From: JAHJQZ01 sp963667595
Lineage (GTDB): Bacteria > Pseudomonadota > Alphaproteobacteria > Rhizobiales > Devosiaceae
Direction of reading: 5' to 3'
Assembly: GCA_963667595.2 (NCBI GenBank)
Contig: CAXXWD010000011.1
Location: 70,614 to 134,613, forward strand
Length of the DNA stretch: 64,000 nt
Positions 26,192-34,324 of this stretch are shown here, in pieces. Position 1 is the first letter of the stretch. The number at the start of each line of letters is the position of its first letter. The notes under the pieces were generated by a model. That model did not search any database. It was not told the origin of the DNA and was given only the letters and a program-made list of their open reading frames with translations. The translations under genes and the position numbers were made by a program.

Positions 26192-27384
26192 AAGGCCCTT
26201 TTTCCCCGCACCGCGCGCCAGGCGTACCAGGCCGAAAGACCCAGGAGCACAATGCCCGCCCCCCGATAGGCGTCGAGAATGCCGACGCTTTCCGCCAGCG
26301 CGCCGAAAACCAGCGCCACGCCCAACGCCGTCGCGTTCTGCAAGAAATAGAGCGCCGAGGTCACCGTCGCCCGGGCCTGACCGGCAATGACGGTCTGGAA
26401 CCGTGCCTCGGCGAGCACGGTGGCGGGCACGGCGACCAGATAGGCGGCGACCAGCACGATGACCGACCAGGCGCTGGCATGGACCGTCGCCAGGATCATC
26501 AATGCGCCTCCGATGCCGATCGTGGCCCAGGACAGGAAGCTGAACCGCGTCAGGCGGTGCGCGAACATGCTCACGATCCCGTTGAGCGCCAGCGCGGCGA
26601 CGCCGGCAATGCCGAACATCCAGATCGGAAGGTCGACGGCGACGAAATAGAGCTGATCGAACTCCTCAAGCTCCGCGAACAGCACGAGGCCAATAGCGAT
26701 ATAGCCAATGAGGAAACGCGCCTGCGGCGCCTTGCGCAGATCCCTGAGCGCCAGAACGAAGGTCTCGAGAAAGCCCGGCGCGCGTTCTGCCGCCCGTTCC
26801 GGGTTTCGTCTCACGTCGACGAGCCAGAAAGCCGCAATCGCAGCGATGAGCATCGGCGGCAGCGACAGCCAGAATGTCGCCTCCATGTTCCACTCGGCAA
26901 CTAAACCGCCGAGCAGCAACCCCGCCCCGACACCTATCGACGTTGCCGCCCGCGCCTGACCGAAGAACCTGTCATACGCGTCCTTTCGCCCCGCCGCCTC
27001 TGCCCGCTCGAAAAGCAGCGCCTCGCCGGTGCCCGAGACGAGCGCGCCGGCAAAGCTCCAGAACACGAAACCGAGCGCATAGAGCCAGAAGCTGCCGCCT
27101 GCCAGAACCCACACCACGAAGGTGAGCATCTTGATGAGTGGGGCAGCGATCAGCAGCAGCCGCCGGTCGAGCCAGTCCGACAACGCGCCGGTGAGCAGTT
27201 CGAACGCCAGCGCGCTCGCCGACCAGATCGCCAGCAGCGCGCCGATCTCGGCATAACCCAGGCCCATAAAGGAGAAGAAAGCCGCATAGATGGCGTAGGC
27301 CAGTACGAAATCGAACAGGAATATGTAGGCGAGATAGGCAGTGACAAACCGCCCGAACCCGCGTCCACCGCCCTCGATCGTCAT
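26188..27384 (-). CDS. MFS transporter
   Basis: A 398-residue protein with twelve predicted membrane helices. The loop between helices 2 and 3 carries LTGALSDWLDRRLLL, a good match to the MFS G-x-x-x-D-(R/K)-x-x-R motif. Substrate unknown; the general shape suggests a drug/metabolite:proton antiporter. ATG at 27384 follows AGGAG closely; an in-frame GTG at 27426 is less likely. The TAG stop lies within a repeat end. Confidence 0.82.
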   Translation of the reverse strand: MTIEGGGRGFGRFVTAYLAYIFLFDFVLAYAIYAAFFSFMGLGYAEIGALLAIWSASALAFELLTGALSDWLDRRLLLIAAPLIKMLTFVVWVLAGGSFWLYALGFVFWSFAGALVSGTGEALLFERAEAAGRKDAYDRFFGQARAATSIGVGAGLLLGGLVAEWNMEATFWLSLPPMLIAAIAAFWLVDVRRNPERAAERAPGFLETFVLALRDLRKAPQARFLIGYIAIGLVLFAELEEFDQLYFVAVDLPIWMFGIAGVAALALNGIVSMFAHRLTRFSFLSWATIGIGGALMILATVHASAWSVIVLVAAYLVAVPATVLAEARFQTVIAGQARATVTSALYFLQNATALGVALVFGALAESVGILDAYRGAGIVLLGLSAWYAWRAVRGKRAF

Positions 27385-27431
27385 TCTCCTGGTGTCCCTT
27401 TGCTGCGTGTCGCCCGGTCGCGGCACGCGGT

Positions 27432-27446
27432 TGAAAACACTCTAGA
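27432..27446. repeat. Fragment of a CTAG-bounded element at a stop codon
   Basis: TGAAAACACTCTAGA, identical to the right end of the element at 26178-26192, again overlapping a TAG stop codon (27442-27444, TerB-DnaJ gene). Confidence 0.5.
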
Positions 27447-28143
27447 GCTCTCTTTGCCGCTTGATCGTGGCATAGGCGGCATTGATCGCCGCCATGCGCG
27501 CGGTCACGATCGGGATCATTTCGGGCGGCACACCCTTGGCCGTCAGCCGGTCCGGGTGATGATCGAGAGCCAGTTGCCGATAAACGCGCTTGACTTCGTC
27601 ATCCGGGGCATCCTGGGTCAGGCCGAGCGCCAGATAGGGATCGTAATCGTCGCCGTCGACCAGATGCTGGGCGACGATCTGCTCGAACCGGGCATCGTCG
27701 AACCCGAAAATATCGCTGACCGTCTTGAGATAGTCGAGCTCAGCCTCGTGGATCAATCCGTCCGCCGCCGCGATCTGGAACAGTGCGTCGAGCACGTGTT
27801 CGAGCATTTCGGGCGTATCGGAAAACCAGCGGCGGATCTTGCGCGCGTAGGAATCGTAGCCGGCAACGTCCTGTTGCGCCAGATCGAACAGGCGTTCGAT
27901 CTGTTCCTCCTGACCCTCGGGAATATCGACGAAGTTGCGGAAAGCCCTGATCTCGGTGGAGGTCACCACGCCATCGGCCACCGCCATCTTGGCGCTCAGC
28001 GCGATGAGCGCGATGGTAAAGGCCGCCTCGCGACCGCCGGGCAACCAGTTGTCAGGATCCAGAGCACTGGCCAGCGAACCTGCCAGTCCGGTGCGTTTGG
28101 AAAACGAGCCGAGCACCTCGCCGATGGATTGCCAGATGGTCAT
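27442..28143 (-). CDS. TerB-DnaJ (DjlA-like) co-chaperone
   Basis: A 233-residue protein. The N-terminal and middle part is a TerB-like all-helical domain (about residues 35-160) with ALSAKMAVADGVVTSTEI and FQIAAADGLIHEAEL, the acidic metal-binding-like repeats. The C-terminal J domain (about 168-233) has the HPD tripeptide in LDHHPDRL. It likely stimulates a DnaK-type ATPase at the cytoplasmic membrane face, as for DjlA, but it has no clear membrane anchor. Confidence 0.88.
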   Translation of the reverse strand: MTIWQSIGEVLGSFSKRTGLAGSLASALDPDNWLPGGREAAFTIALIALSAKMAVADGVVTSTEIRAFRNFVDIPEGQEEQIERLFDLAQQDVAGYDSYARKIRRWFSDTPEMLEHVLDALFQIAAADGLIHEAELDYLKTVSDIFGFDDARFEQIVAQHLVDGDDYDPYLALGLTQDAPDDEVKRVYRQLALDHHPDRLTAKGVPPEMIPIVTARMAAINAAYATIKRQREL

Positions 28144-28285
28144 TTCCGCCTCTTAAGGGGACTCGCCCTTTCCGCTCGGGCGTGTCGGCGCCACAATGTC
28201 GAGAACTGCCGCAAAAGGCAAATCCCGGTTGGTGAAGATCGAACCGGAAAAGTGGCATTCTCTTTCCCGAAAAAGTTCCCATTTC

Positions 28286-29041
28286 TCAGCGCCACAAATC
28301 CCGTCCCGGTCGCATGGGAGGTTCGGACACCCAGTTCTCGAAGAAGATGGCATTATCGGGCGTGATATCGCCCGGGGCCGGTTCATCCGGCGCGACCGTC
28401 GCGACCGCGACCGGCTGGCGCGGCCTCTGGCTTGCCGGCGCCGGATAAGGAATTCTTTCCGTTTCCGGTTCCGGCGCGCTCGTCGCTCTTGCAACCGCCG
28501 TCGCGGCAGCGGACGCGCCGGGTTCGGTAAGGATGGTGTCGCGTACGCGCGCCGCAATGCCGGCGGCATCGAGCGGTTCCGAGGCCCCCGGCGCGAGTGG
28601 CGTCGTTTCGATCGGCACATAGGCGGCCGGCGCCGTGTCGATCTTTATGGTTTCGATCGGAGCGGTGGCGATCTCGGTCACATCCGGCAGCGTGTCGGAG
28701 GACGCCAGCGAGGTGAACGTTTCGTTCGTTGCCGGCGCGATTTCGGTGACGCTGGTCGTTTCTACCGGTTCGGGCGGCATTGCCGAGGCGGCATCGGGCA
28801 TCATCGAGGCGGTATCGGACGTAGTAGAAGCGACCGGCGGCGCTGGCGGACCCGCCAATCGGTCGGGTTCGGCCATGCCGGTCGATTGCCATTCCGACAT
28901 GACCGATAGGCTCCCGGAGGGGACATCGACCACGCCAGCCGTCGGCGCGGCCGGTTGCCGGGTCAGCATTTCGGATCCGGGAATTCCGACGATCAAAATG
29001 AGTGCGCCCCATGCGAGCGCACCCGAAAGCCGCCTGTCCAT
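28286..29041 (-). CDS. Membrane-anchored Pro/Ala/Thr-rich protein, function unknown
   Basis: A 251-residue protein with one N-terminal membrane helix (about residues 6-24, GALAWGALILIVGIPGSEML) and an extended, low-complexity periplasmic region rich in Ala, Thr, Pro and Glu with repeated ETT/EIA patterns. No enzymatic motif. ATG at 29041 follows GGAG; upstream in-frame codons are not needed. Located after metF on the same strand with about 105 bases between, so it may be the last gene of that operon. Confidence 0.65.
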   Translation of the reverse strand: MDRRLSGALAWGALILIVGIPGSEMLTRQPAAPTAGVVDVPSGSLSVMSEWQSTGMAEPDRLAGPPAPPVASTTSDTASMMPDAASAMPPEPVETTSVTEIAPATNETFTSLASSDTLPDVTEIATAPIETIKIDTAPAAYVPIETTPLAPGASEPLDAAGIAARVRDTILTEPGASAAATAVARATSAPEPETERIPYPAPASQRPRQPVAVATVAPDEPAPGDITPDNAIFFENWVSEPPMRPGRDLWR

Positions 29042-29146
29042 CGGCTCAACTCCACTCAGTGCGCCCCCGCGCTTTCGCCTTTTCGGGCGCGAACATGGCG
29101 GCAATGTGGACAAAACCCGCCCTGAACGGGTCCCGGCGGGATGCAA

Positions 29147-30037
29147 TCAGGTGCCGAGCCGGGTCAGCCGTTCGGCCAGGGGCAGGATCAGGCCCGCCCG
29201 ATTGAGCGTGAAGACGTGAAACTCGCTGATGCCGTTTGCAAACAGGTCGCAGACCTGTTCTTCCAAAAGCTCGGTGGCGAGCGTGTCATGGGCCGCGCTG
29301 CCCGGCTCCAGCCCTTCGAAGCGTTCCGCCATCCGCTCGGGAATGCCGGCACCGCACCGCGCCGCAAAGCCCGAAACCTGCTTGAAACTGTGAATCGGCT
29401 GAATGCCCGGAATGATCGGCGCGGTGATGCCCGCCGCCATTGCCCGATCGCGCAGACGATAGAAATCGTCGTTGGAAAAGAACATCTGGGTGATCGCCCT
29501 TTTGGCGCCCGCATCGAATTTTCTCTTGAGATTGTCAATTTCGCCGGCCCAGTCCGGGCTTTGCGGATGCTTTTCGGGATAGGCCGCCACCGAGACGTCG
29601 AAATCGCCCAGCCGCATGATGCCGGCAACCAGATCGGCGGCGCTTTTGTAGCCATCCGGATGCGGCACGAAGGGCGCGCCGATCCCTTCCGGCGGATCGC
29701 CCCTCAAAGCCACAATGCGGGTGATCCCCGCTTGCCTGTAGCCGCGCACCACCTGATCGACCTCGTCGCGCGAAGCCCCGACGCAGGTCAGATGCGCCGC
29801 CGTGGTGATGCCGGTCTCATTGGTGATCTTGGAAACGAGCCTCAGCGTGCGTTCGCGCGTCGAACCGCCCGCACCATAGGTGACCGAAACGAAAAGCGGC
29901 TTGAGCGGCGCCAGCCGGTGCAGCGTTCCCCAGAACCTGTCTTCGGCATCGTCGGTCTTGGGCGGAAAGAACTCGAAACTGAAAGCGACGGGTGCGTCTT
30001 TGCGCGGGGCGGCGGTTTCTTCGCTGATTTCGGACAT
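29147..30037 (-). CDS. metF: Methylenetetrahydrofolate reductase
   Basis: A 296-residue flavoenzyme that makes 5-methyltetrahydrofolate for methionine synthesis. Family motifs: FSFEFFPPKTDDAE at the N-terminus, SVTYGAGGSTRERT, HLTCVG, ALRGDPPEG, DFDVSVAAYPEKHPQSPD and a C-terminal PGIQPI. ATG at 30037 follows GGAGTG and lies 2 bases past the stop of the upstream regulator-methyltransferase gene, so the two are translationally coupled. Confidence 0.95.
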   Translation of the reverse strand: MSEISEETAAPRKDAPVAFSFEFFPPKTDDAEDRFWGTLHRLAPLKPLFVSVTYGAGGSTRERTLRLVSKITNETGITTAAHLTCVGASRDEVDQVVRGYRQAGITRIVALRGDPPEGIGAPFVPHPDGYKSAADLVAGIMRLGDFDVSVAAYPEKHPQSPDWAGEIDNLKRKFDAGAKRAITQMFFSNDDFYRLRDRAMAAGITAPIIPGIQPIHSFKQVSGFAARCGAGIPERMAERFEGLEPGSAAHDTLATELLEEQVCDLFANGISEFHVFTLNRAGLILPLAERLTRLGT

Positions 30038-30039
30038 GA

Positions 30040-31008
30040 TCACTCCACCCTCAATTTCTGTTTTGGAGGTTGGGCCAGCAGATAAAGACACACGGTCAGC
30101 CCTTCCGATACGTCCAGCTTGGTGAATTCCCGCGTCTCGATCACATGAAGCCCGGCATGTTCGGCCCAGGCCGTCATTTGCGCCGACGACAGGCCGAGCC
30201 GGCGATGGGCCTGATCGGTTCTCAAGGTTTCGTGGGCATGCGGCGCGAAATCGACAACCAGCACCCAGCCGCCCGGCTTCAGCGCCTTCGCCGCGTTGTC
30301 GAGAACCGTGCCCGGTTCTTCGAGAAAATGCAAAACCTGATGAATGACGATGAGATCGGCGCGACTGCCGACGATCGGGTCGGTGATGTCGGCCTGACGC
30401 ACCTGTGCATGCCCGACTTCGGCGGCGCTCAATTTGGCGCGGGCCACCGCGATCATCTCGCGACTGGAATCGATGCCCAGCCCCTGGCGGTAGAGCGGCG
30501 CCAGCAGTTCCAGCATACGCCCGGTACCGGTGCCGAGATCGATCACTCGTTCGAGCGGACGGCGACGCGCGATTTCGAGGATCGCCGCCTCGATTTCGCT
30601 TTCCGGCACGTGCAGGCTTCTGACCGCGTCCCAGTCGCCGGCAATCGTGGCGAAATAGGCGGCGGCCCGGGCCGCGTGCGCCTTGCGGATCGCCATGAGC
30701 TTGTTGCGATCGTTGGCAATGACCGGATCGTCATTATCGAGCCGGGCAAGCATGGCGCGGGCCAGCGCCTCGCTCGAGTCCTTGTCGCTCAAACGATAAT
30801 AGGCCCACGCGCCTTCCGCATGGCGTTCGGCCAGCCCTGAATCGGCCAGAAGCTTCAGATGGCGCGACACGCGCGGCTGACTCTGGCCGAGGATATCGGT
30901 AATGTCCTTGACCGACAGTTCGCCCTCGGCGAGAAGGGCCAGCATCCTCAAACGCGTCGGCTCGCTCGCCGCCTTGAGCGTCGCGATCAGTTCTTCCAGT
31001 CGAGACAC
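30040..31008 (-). CDS. ArsR-type regulator fused to a SAM-dependent methyltransferase
   Basis: A 322-residue two-domain protein. The N-terminal ArsR winged helix (about residues 1-90) has SEPTRLRMLALLAEGELSVK and the recognition helix QPRVSRHLKLL. The C-terminal class I methyltransferase (about 130-322) has the SAM motif VIDLGTGTGRMLELLAP, then DADL-like ADLIVIHQVLHF. No metal-binding cysteines of classical ArsR are seen. Directly coupled to metF, so it likely senses SAM or SAH and controls the methyl cycle; the fused enzyme domain may be the sensor. This association is known in alphaproteobacteria, but the ligand here is inference. Confidence 0.9.
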   Translation of the reverse strand: MSRLEELIATLKAASEPTRLRMLALLAEGELSVKDITDILGQSQPRVSRHLKLLADSGLAERHAEGAWAYYRLSDKDSSEALARAMLARLDNDDPVIANDRNKLMAIRKAHAARAAAYFATIAGDWDAVRSLHVPESEIEAAILEIARRRPLERVIDLGTGTGRMLELLAPLYRQGLGIDSSREMIAVARAKLSAAEVGHAQVRQADITDPIVGSRADLIVIHQVLHFLEEPGTVLDNAAKALKPGGWVLVVDFAPHAHETLRTDQAHRRLGLSSAQMTAWAEHAGLHVIETREFTKLDVSEGLTVCLYLLAQPPKQKLRVE

Positions 31009-31032
31009 AGAAGATCCCCATTAGACATAAAC

Positions 31033-31048
31033 ATATCTTTATATCTTT
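31033..31048. promoter_or_regulatory. Candidate operator of the ArsR-methyltransferase/metF operon
   Basis: Tandem ATATCTTT-ATATCTTT (direct repeat) 25 bases upstream of the regulator start, embedded in an AT-rich promoter-like stretch. Autoregulation is inferred. Confidence 0.4.
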
Positions 31049-31100
31049 TTTGTGGATGAGGTCCAGTGGATTCGACGACTTGCCCGGCCCGTTTGACATG

Positions 31101-31126
31101 AAAAAGGCCGACATCGAGCCGGCCTC
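31101..31126 (-). terminator. Terminator of the DUF2336 gene
   Basis: On the minus strand AGGCCG-GCTCGATGT-CGGCCT followed by TTTT, about 28 bases past the stop codon at 31154. Confidence 0.65.
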
Positions 31127-31153
31127 TCCTGTTTCTTTTCTGGATGATGCCGG

Positions 31154-32275
31154 TCAGGCGACGGCACTGTTGCCGTTCGTCCGCTTGCGGAAGGCATGGG
31201 CGCGCCACAACCGGAAGATGCCGCGAGCCTCGTCCGAACTCAGCGCTTCGAAGCGTTGCAGCACCTGGTCGACATCCGCCTTGGTCGGCGCATCGCGCCA
31301 TGGCAGGGCGGCAAAAACCGGGCTGACCAGTTCGGGGTCCATGCCCATGGCCCTCAATGAAATCGTCACCGCCACGTAATCCTGGGTCGACAGCCACTTG
31401 AGCAGCACCTCGGAGGGGACGTTGAGCATCATGGTGAGGCTCGAAGCGACATGATGGCCATAGCCGAACCGGGCAAACCGAGCCAGGGTTCGCATGTCGA
31501 TCTGTTCGCGATCCGCCAGCGCCTTGACCTGGTTCCAGGCCAGCCGCCATTCCTGAGCGGAAAAGCCGGCACGGGTCTTCAAGCGATTATAGGCAATGGC
31601 CTTGGCGCTCGACATGGCGTCGACCTTGGTCGGGCGAGCCGTAAGGGCGAGCTTTTCGAGTACGCGCTGGCCGGCGGTGCCGATGGCCGTGCCGACCTCG
31701 CGCCAGTCGATGTCGTTGCGCCCACGCAAATTCTTGGCCAGCTCGGTGTCGGTTTCCGCCTTTTCGACGATCTTGCCGAGGGCATAGGTGCCGAGCTCGG
31801 CCGTCTCGTTGCGAACGAGCGTCTCCACGGCGTCCTTGCCGCCATGTTCGGCAATGGCATCGCCCACCCGTTCGCCTACCGCGGCACGGCCGGCAATGGC
31901 GATACGATGCGCTTCGCTCGTCGAGGAGACGATATCGATGAGATCGTCGTCGCTCAGAACCTTGGAAAACTCGAGAAGCGGCTTGGCAACGGCAATGTCG
32001 TCATGCGCGAGCTTGACCACCACGCCCCCTGGCGCACGATCGAGCGGCGACAGGATCTTGGCGACATGTGCCCGGGCTTCGGTTTCCACCAGATCGGCAA
32101 GCTGACACAGAACGGCGTCGTACTGTGCGACCTGCTGGTCGTCGCAGCGGTCCGACGTAATGGAAAACAGCGCAGCCATGTTGCGGAACAACTGTTCTGT
32201 TTCCATGGGGCTCGCTTCGCCTTGCAACACACGGAAGGACGCGAATGCGTTAGGCAAGGAAGCGGTTTCGGACAT
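31154..32275 (-). CDS. DUF2336 family protein
   Basis: A 373-residue, mostly helical soluble protein matching the alphaproteobacterial DUF2336 family (repeat-like HEAT/ARM helices, such as LAHDDIAVAKPLLEFSKVLS, VSSTSEAHRIAIAGRAAVGE, AIAEHGGKDAVETLVRNETA). Function unknown; family members occur near motility and envelope genes. ATG at 32275 follows GGGGAGAA. The open frame continues upstream on the same strand for another 850 bases, but that part overlies rarD in another frame and is not coding. Confidence 0.8.
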   Translation of the reverse strand: MSETASLPNAFASFRVLQGEASPMETEQLFRNMAALFSITSDRCDDQQVAQYDAVLCQLADLVETEARAHVAKILSPLDRAPGGVVVKLAHDDIAVAKPLLEFSKVLSDDDLIDIVSSTSEAHRIAIAGRAAVGERVGDAIAEHGGKDAVETLVRNETAELGTYALGKIVEKAETDTELAKNLRGRNDIDWREVGTAIGTAGQRVLEKLALTARPTKVDAMSSAKAIAYNRLKTRAGFSAQEWRLAWNQVKALADREQIDMRTLARFARFGYGHHVASSLTMMLNVPSEVLLKWLSTQDYVAVTISLRAMGMDPELVSPVFAALPWRDAPTKADVDQVLQRFEALSSDEARGIFRLWRAHAFRKRTNGNSAVA

Positions 32276-32373
32276 GAGGGTTCTCCCCGAAGGCTTTTTG
32301 AGTGCGTGCCAGACTGACAGAGTGCACTGCACCTGCGGTAAAGCCCTCGAAGAGGGTTTTATTAAAATGCAAT

Positions 32374-33306
32374 CTATTCCGCCTGTTCCATGTCGAGCCG
32401 GTTCGTGGCGGGCTTGCGGCGCATGAACCGATCCGCGCTGAACACGACGAGCGACACCCAGATCAAAGCGAAACTGATGAGTTCGGTCGAATTGAGCGGC
32501 TCGCCGAAAACGAAGATGGCCAGAAGGAAATGGCCCGACGGCGAGATGTACTGGAACATGCCGAGCGTGGCCAGCTTGAGCCGCTTGGAGGCGAAAGCGA
32601 AGAAAATAAGCGCCAGCGAGGTCGCCGGTCCGGTGAAAATCAGCCAGCCCATGAGCCATGGATCGGCCAGCACCCCCGGCCCTTCGGTCACGACCGAATA
32701 GAAAAGATAGCCGAGCGCGAAGGGCAAGAGCACCATGGTCTCGACGAAAAGGCCCGGCAAAGACCCCACCGACACCGTCTTGCGGAAATAGCCGTAGAAC
32801 CCGAAGGACAGGGCAAGGCCGAGGCTGACCAGAGGCAGGCCGGACAGGGCCGTGGCCATGATGCCGACGGCGATGAGCGCGATGACCAGCGCCGCCAGGT
32901 GCCCCCGCGTCAGCTTTTCGTTGAGCAGCACCATGCCGATGGCCACCGAGACGAGCGGATTGATGAAATAGCCGAAGCTGACCTCGAGCACTTTTTCGTT
33001 GTGGATGCCCCAGACGAAAACGAGCCAGTTGATCGACAAAAGGATCGCCGAAATGAACATGCCGCGCATGGTGGCCGGCACCCTGAGCGCCGCCCTCACC
33101 TCTCCGAGCCGCCCGCGCTGCCACAGGACGATGCCGACGAAGGCGAAGGACCAGATGATGCGGTGAACGATGACCATCAACGGCGCCACGGCGTCGATCT
33201 GCCGGAACATCAGCGGGAACAGGGCCCAGGCGCCATAGGCCCCGACCGCCGCCAGCACGCCGCTCCGCCGCTCCTCGGCGGACATCTCAGCCGTAGGATC
33301 GGCCAT
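32374..33306 (-). CDS. rarD: RarD/EamA-family transporter
   Basis: A 310-residue protein with ten membrane helices in two EamA (DMT) repeats. Typical RarD features: AYGAWALFPLMFRQIDAV at the N-terminus, HRIIWSF, NWLVFVWGIHNEKVLEVSFG and the second-half motif QYISPSGHFLLAIFVFGEP. RarD proteins are permeases of unknown substrate (named from chloramphenicol sensitivity). ATG at 33306 follows GGAG at 7 bases; an ATG at 33351 is an alternative. Confidence 0.88.
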   Translation of the reverse strand: MADPTAEMSAEERRSGVLAAVGAYGAWALFPLMFRQIDAVAPLMVIVHRIIWSFAFVGIVLWQRGRLGEVRAALRVPATMRGMFISAILLSINWLVFVWGIHNEKVLEVSFGYFINPLVSVAIGMVLLNEKLTRGHLAALVIALIAVGIMATALSGLPLVSLGLALSFGFYGYFRKTVSVGSLPGLFVETMVLLPFALGYLFYSVVTEGPGVLADPWLMGWLIFTGPATSLALIFFAFASKRLKLATLGMFQYISPSGHFLLAIFVFGEPLNSTELISFALIWVSLVVFSADRFMRRKPATNRLDMEQAE

Positions 33307-33771
33307 CACCTGTCTCCACATCTGTCGGGTGTGGGACCGCGTTTCACCCATCACGAGATGAAATACAGGGCCCCCGGTTTGGGCAAGTCGCATCCTACCG
33401 GGAAAAAAGCACATCGCCGGAGCCCCCAATTTGCCAGCAAAAGGAGGCGTTGCCAATCAGGGTTTGCGATGGCCCGATTTCGCTGCGCCTTTGTCGCGCA
33501 GGTTCGGGAACCGTTTCCATCGGTGCGCTGCCACGACACCAATTGCCCGGCCGGCCGTCTACGCCTTGCGAGTCATCAACGGATCAGCCGGCCTGAAAGG
33601 CGCCTCTGCCGGACAGCGCCGAAGACCGATGGGCGCCGGGTGCAACAGGCGATATCGGCGGCGCCGGACAAGCCCGCCGCCACCTTGGCAAGAGAGTGGG
33701 ACCGATCGATGAACTTCGCGGCGGCCGGGGTTGGCGAAGGCGATGGTGAGAGGCCTGCCAAATACCTCTTC
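33307..33771. other. Intergenic region without a gene
   Basis: About 460 bases upstream of rarD. Open frames are present on both strands but lack ribosome sites and any family resemblance. No RNA or operator recognised. Confidence 0.45.
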
Positions 33772-33880
33772 GTCATTCCCGCGAAAGCGGGAATCCAGTC
33801 CCACGCGAGTCTTCGCGTGAAAGAGTCTTTTTGCGTCGCAGACGTGACGCTGCTGGATCCCCGATCAGGTCGGGGATGAC
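33772..33880. repeat. Palindromic intergenic repeat, family A, second copy
   Basis: Left arm GTCATTCCCGCGAAAGCGGG and right arm CCCCGATCAGGTCGGGGATGAC. The inner part GCGTGAAAGAGTCTTTTTGCG is shared with 2577-2687. Its right edge runs into the end of the antitoxin gene at 33865. Confidence 0.75.
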
Positions 33881-34119
33881 GGGGAGAATTGGTCTGGCGT
33901 TGTTTTTCTGAAACTAGCCGCCGGCTCGGCTTCTATCTTCTCAACCGTATAGCGCTCGCCGGGTACCTTCAGCCGCTTCTTCGCCAGAAAATAATCTTCG
34001 AGGTCATCGAGCTTCTCGATGATCGCCTGTCGTGCGTAGAAGCTCTTGGTCCGGCCGGTCTTCTTGGCCATCGCGTCGAGGCGGTCTTCAAGGTCTTTGG
34101 GCAGGCGAAGGGCGAGCAT
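33865..34119 (-). CDS. Orphan ribbon-helix-helix antitoxin (RelB-like), 3' end altered
   Basis: An 84-residue protein. MLALRLPKDLEDRLDAMAKK followed by TGRTKSFYARQAIIEKLDD is the RHH DNA-binding fold of RelB/CopG-type antitoxins; LEDYFLAKKRL starts the toxin-binding helix. The last about 10 residues (FSPSSPT end) are encoded by the palindromic repeat, so the native stop seems lost. No RelE/ParE toxin follows. ATG at 34119 follows GGAG. Confidence 0.75.
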   Translation of the reverse strand: MLALRLPKDLEDRLDAMAKKTGRTKSFYARQAIIEKLDDLEDYFLAKKRLKVPGERYTVEKIEAEPAASFRKTTPDQFSPSSPT

Positions 34120-34142
34120 GGCGGGGCTCCGGGAGAGGGAAT

Positions 34143-34158
34143 GCTATACACGTATAGC
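34143..34158. promoter_or_regulatory. Antitoxin operator palindrome
   Basis: GCTATAC-AC-GTATAGC, perfect 7-bp arms, 24 bases upstream of the RHH antitoxin start. Likely its autoregulatory site. Confidence 0.6.
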
Positions 34159-34324
34159 GCGCCATTCTCGTACGTGTGAAAAAGCTATCATTATTTCTCA
34201 AGATGCCGCATCTCATCTGCGCCCCCAGTTGCCACATATTCGTAAATGCAAACACAAGCATAGGGAACATGCCATAACTTCACGTTCAATATAGTTGCAT
34301 CTATTCTGCTACTGCATAAATATT

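Noticed and set aside
32276..33124. N-terminal extension of the DUF2336 reading frame
   Set aside because: Overlies rarD on the same strand in another frame, and the ATG at 32275 has a good ribosome site.
33431..33879. Open frames between rarD and the antitoxin
   Set aside because: They contain palindromic repeat sequence and lack starts with ribosome sites.
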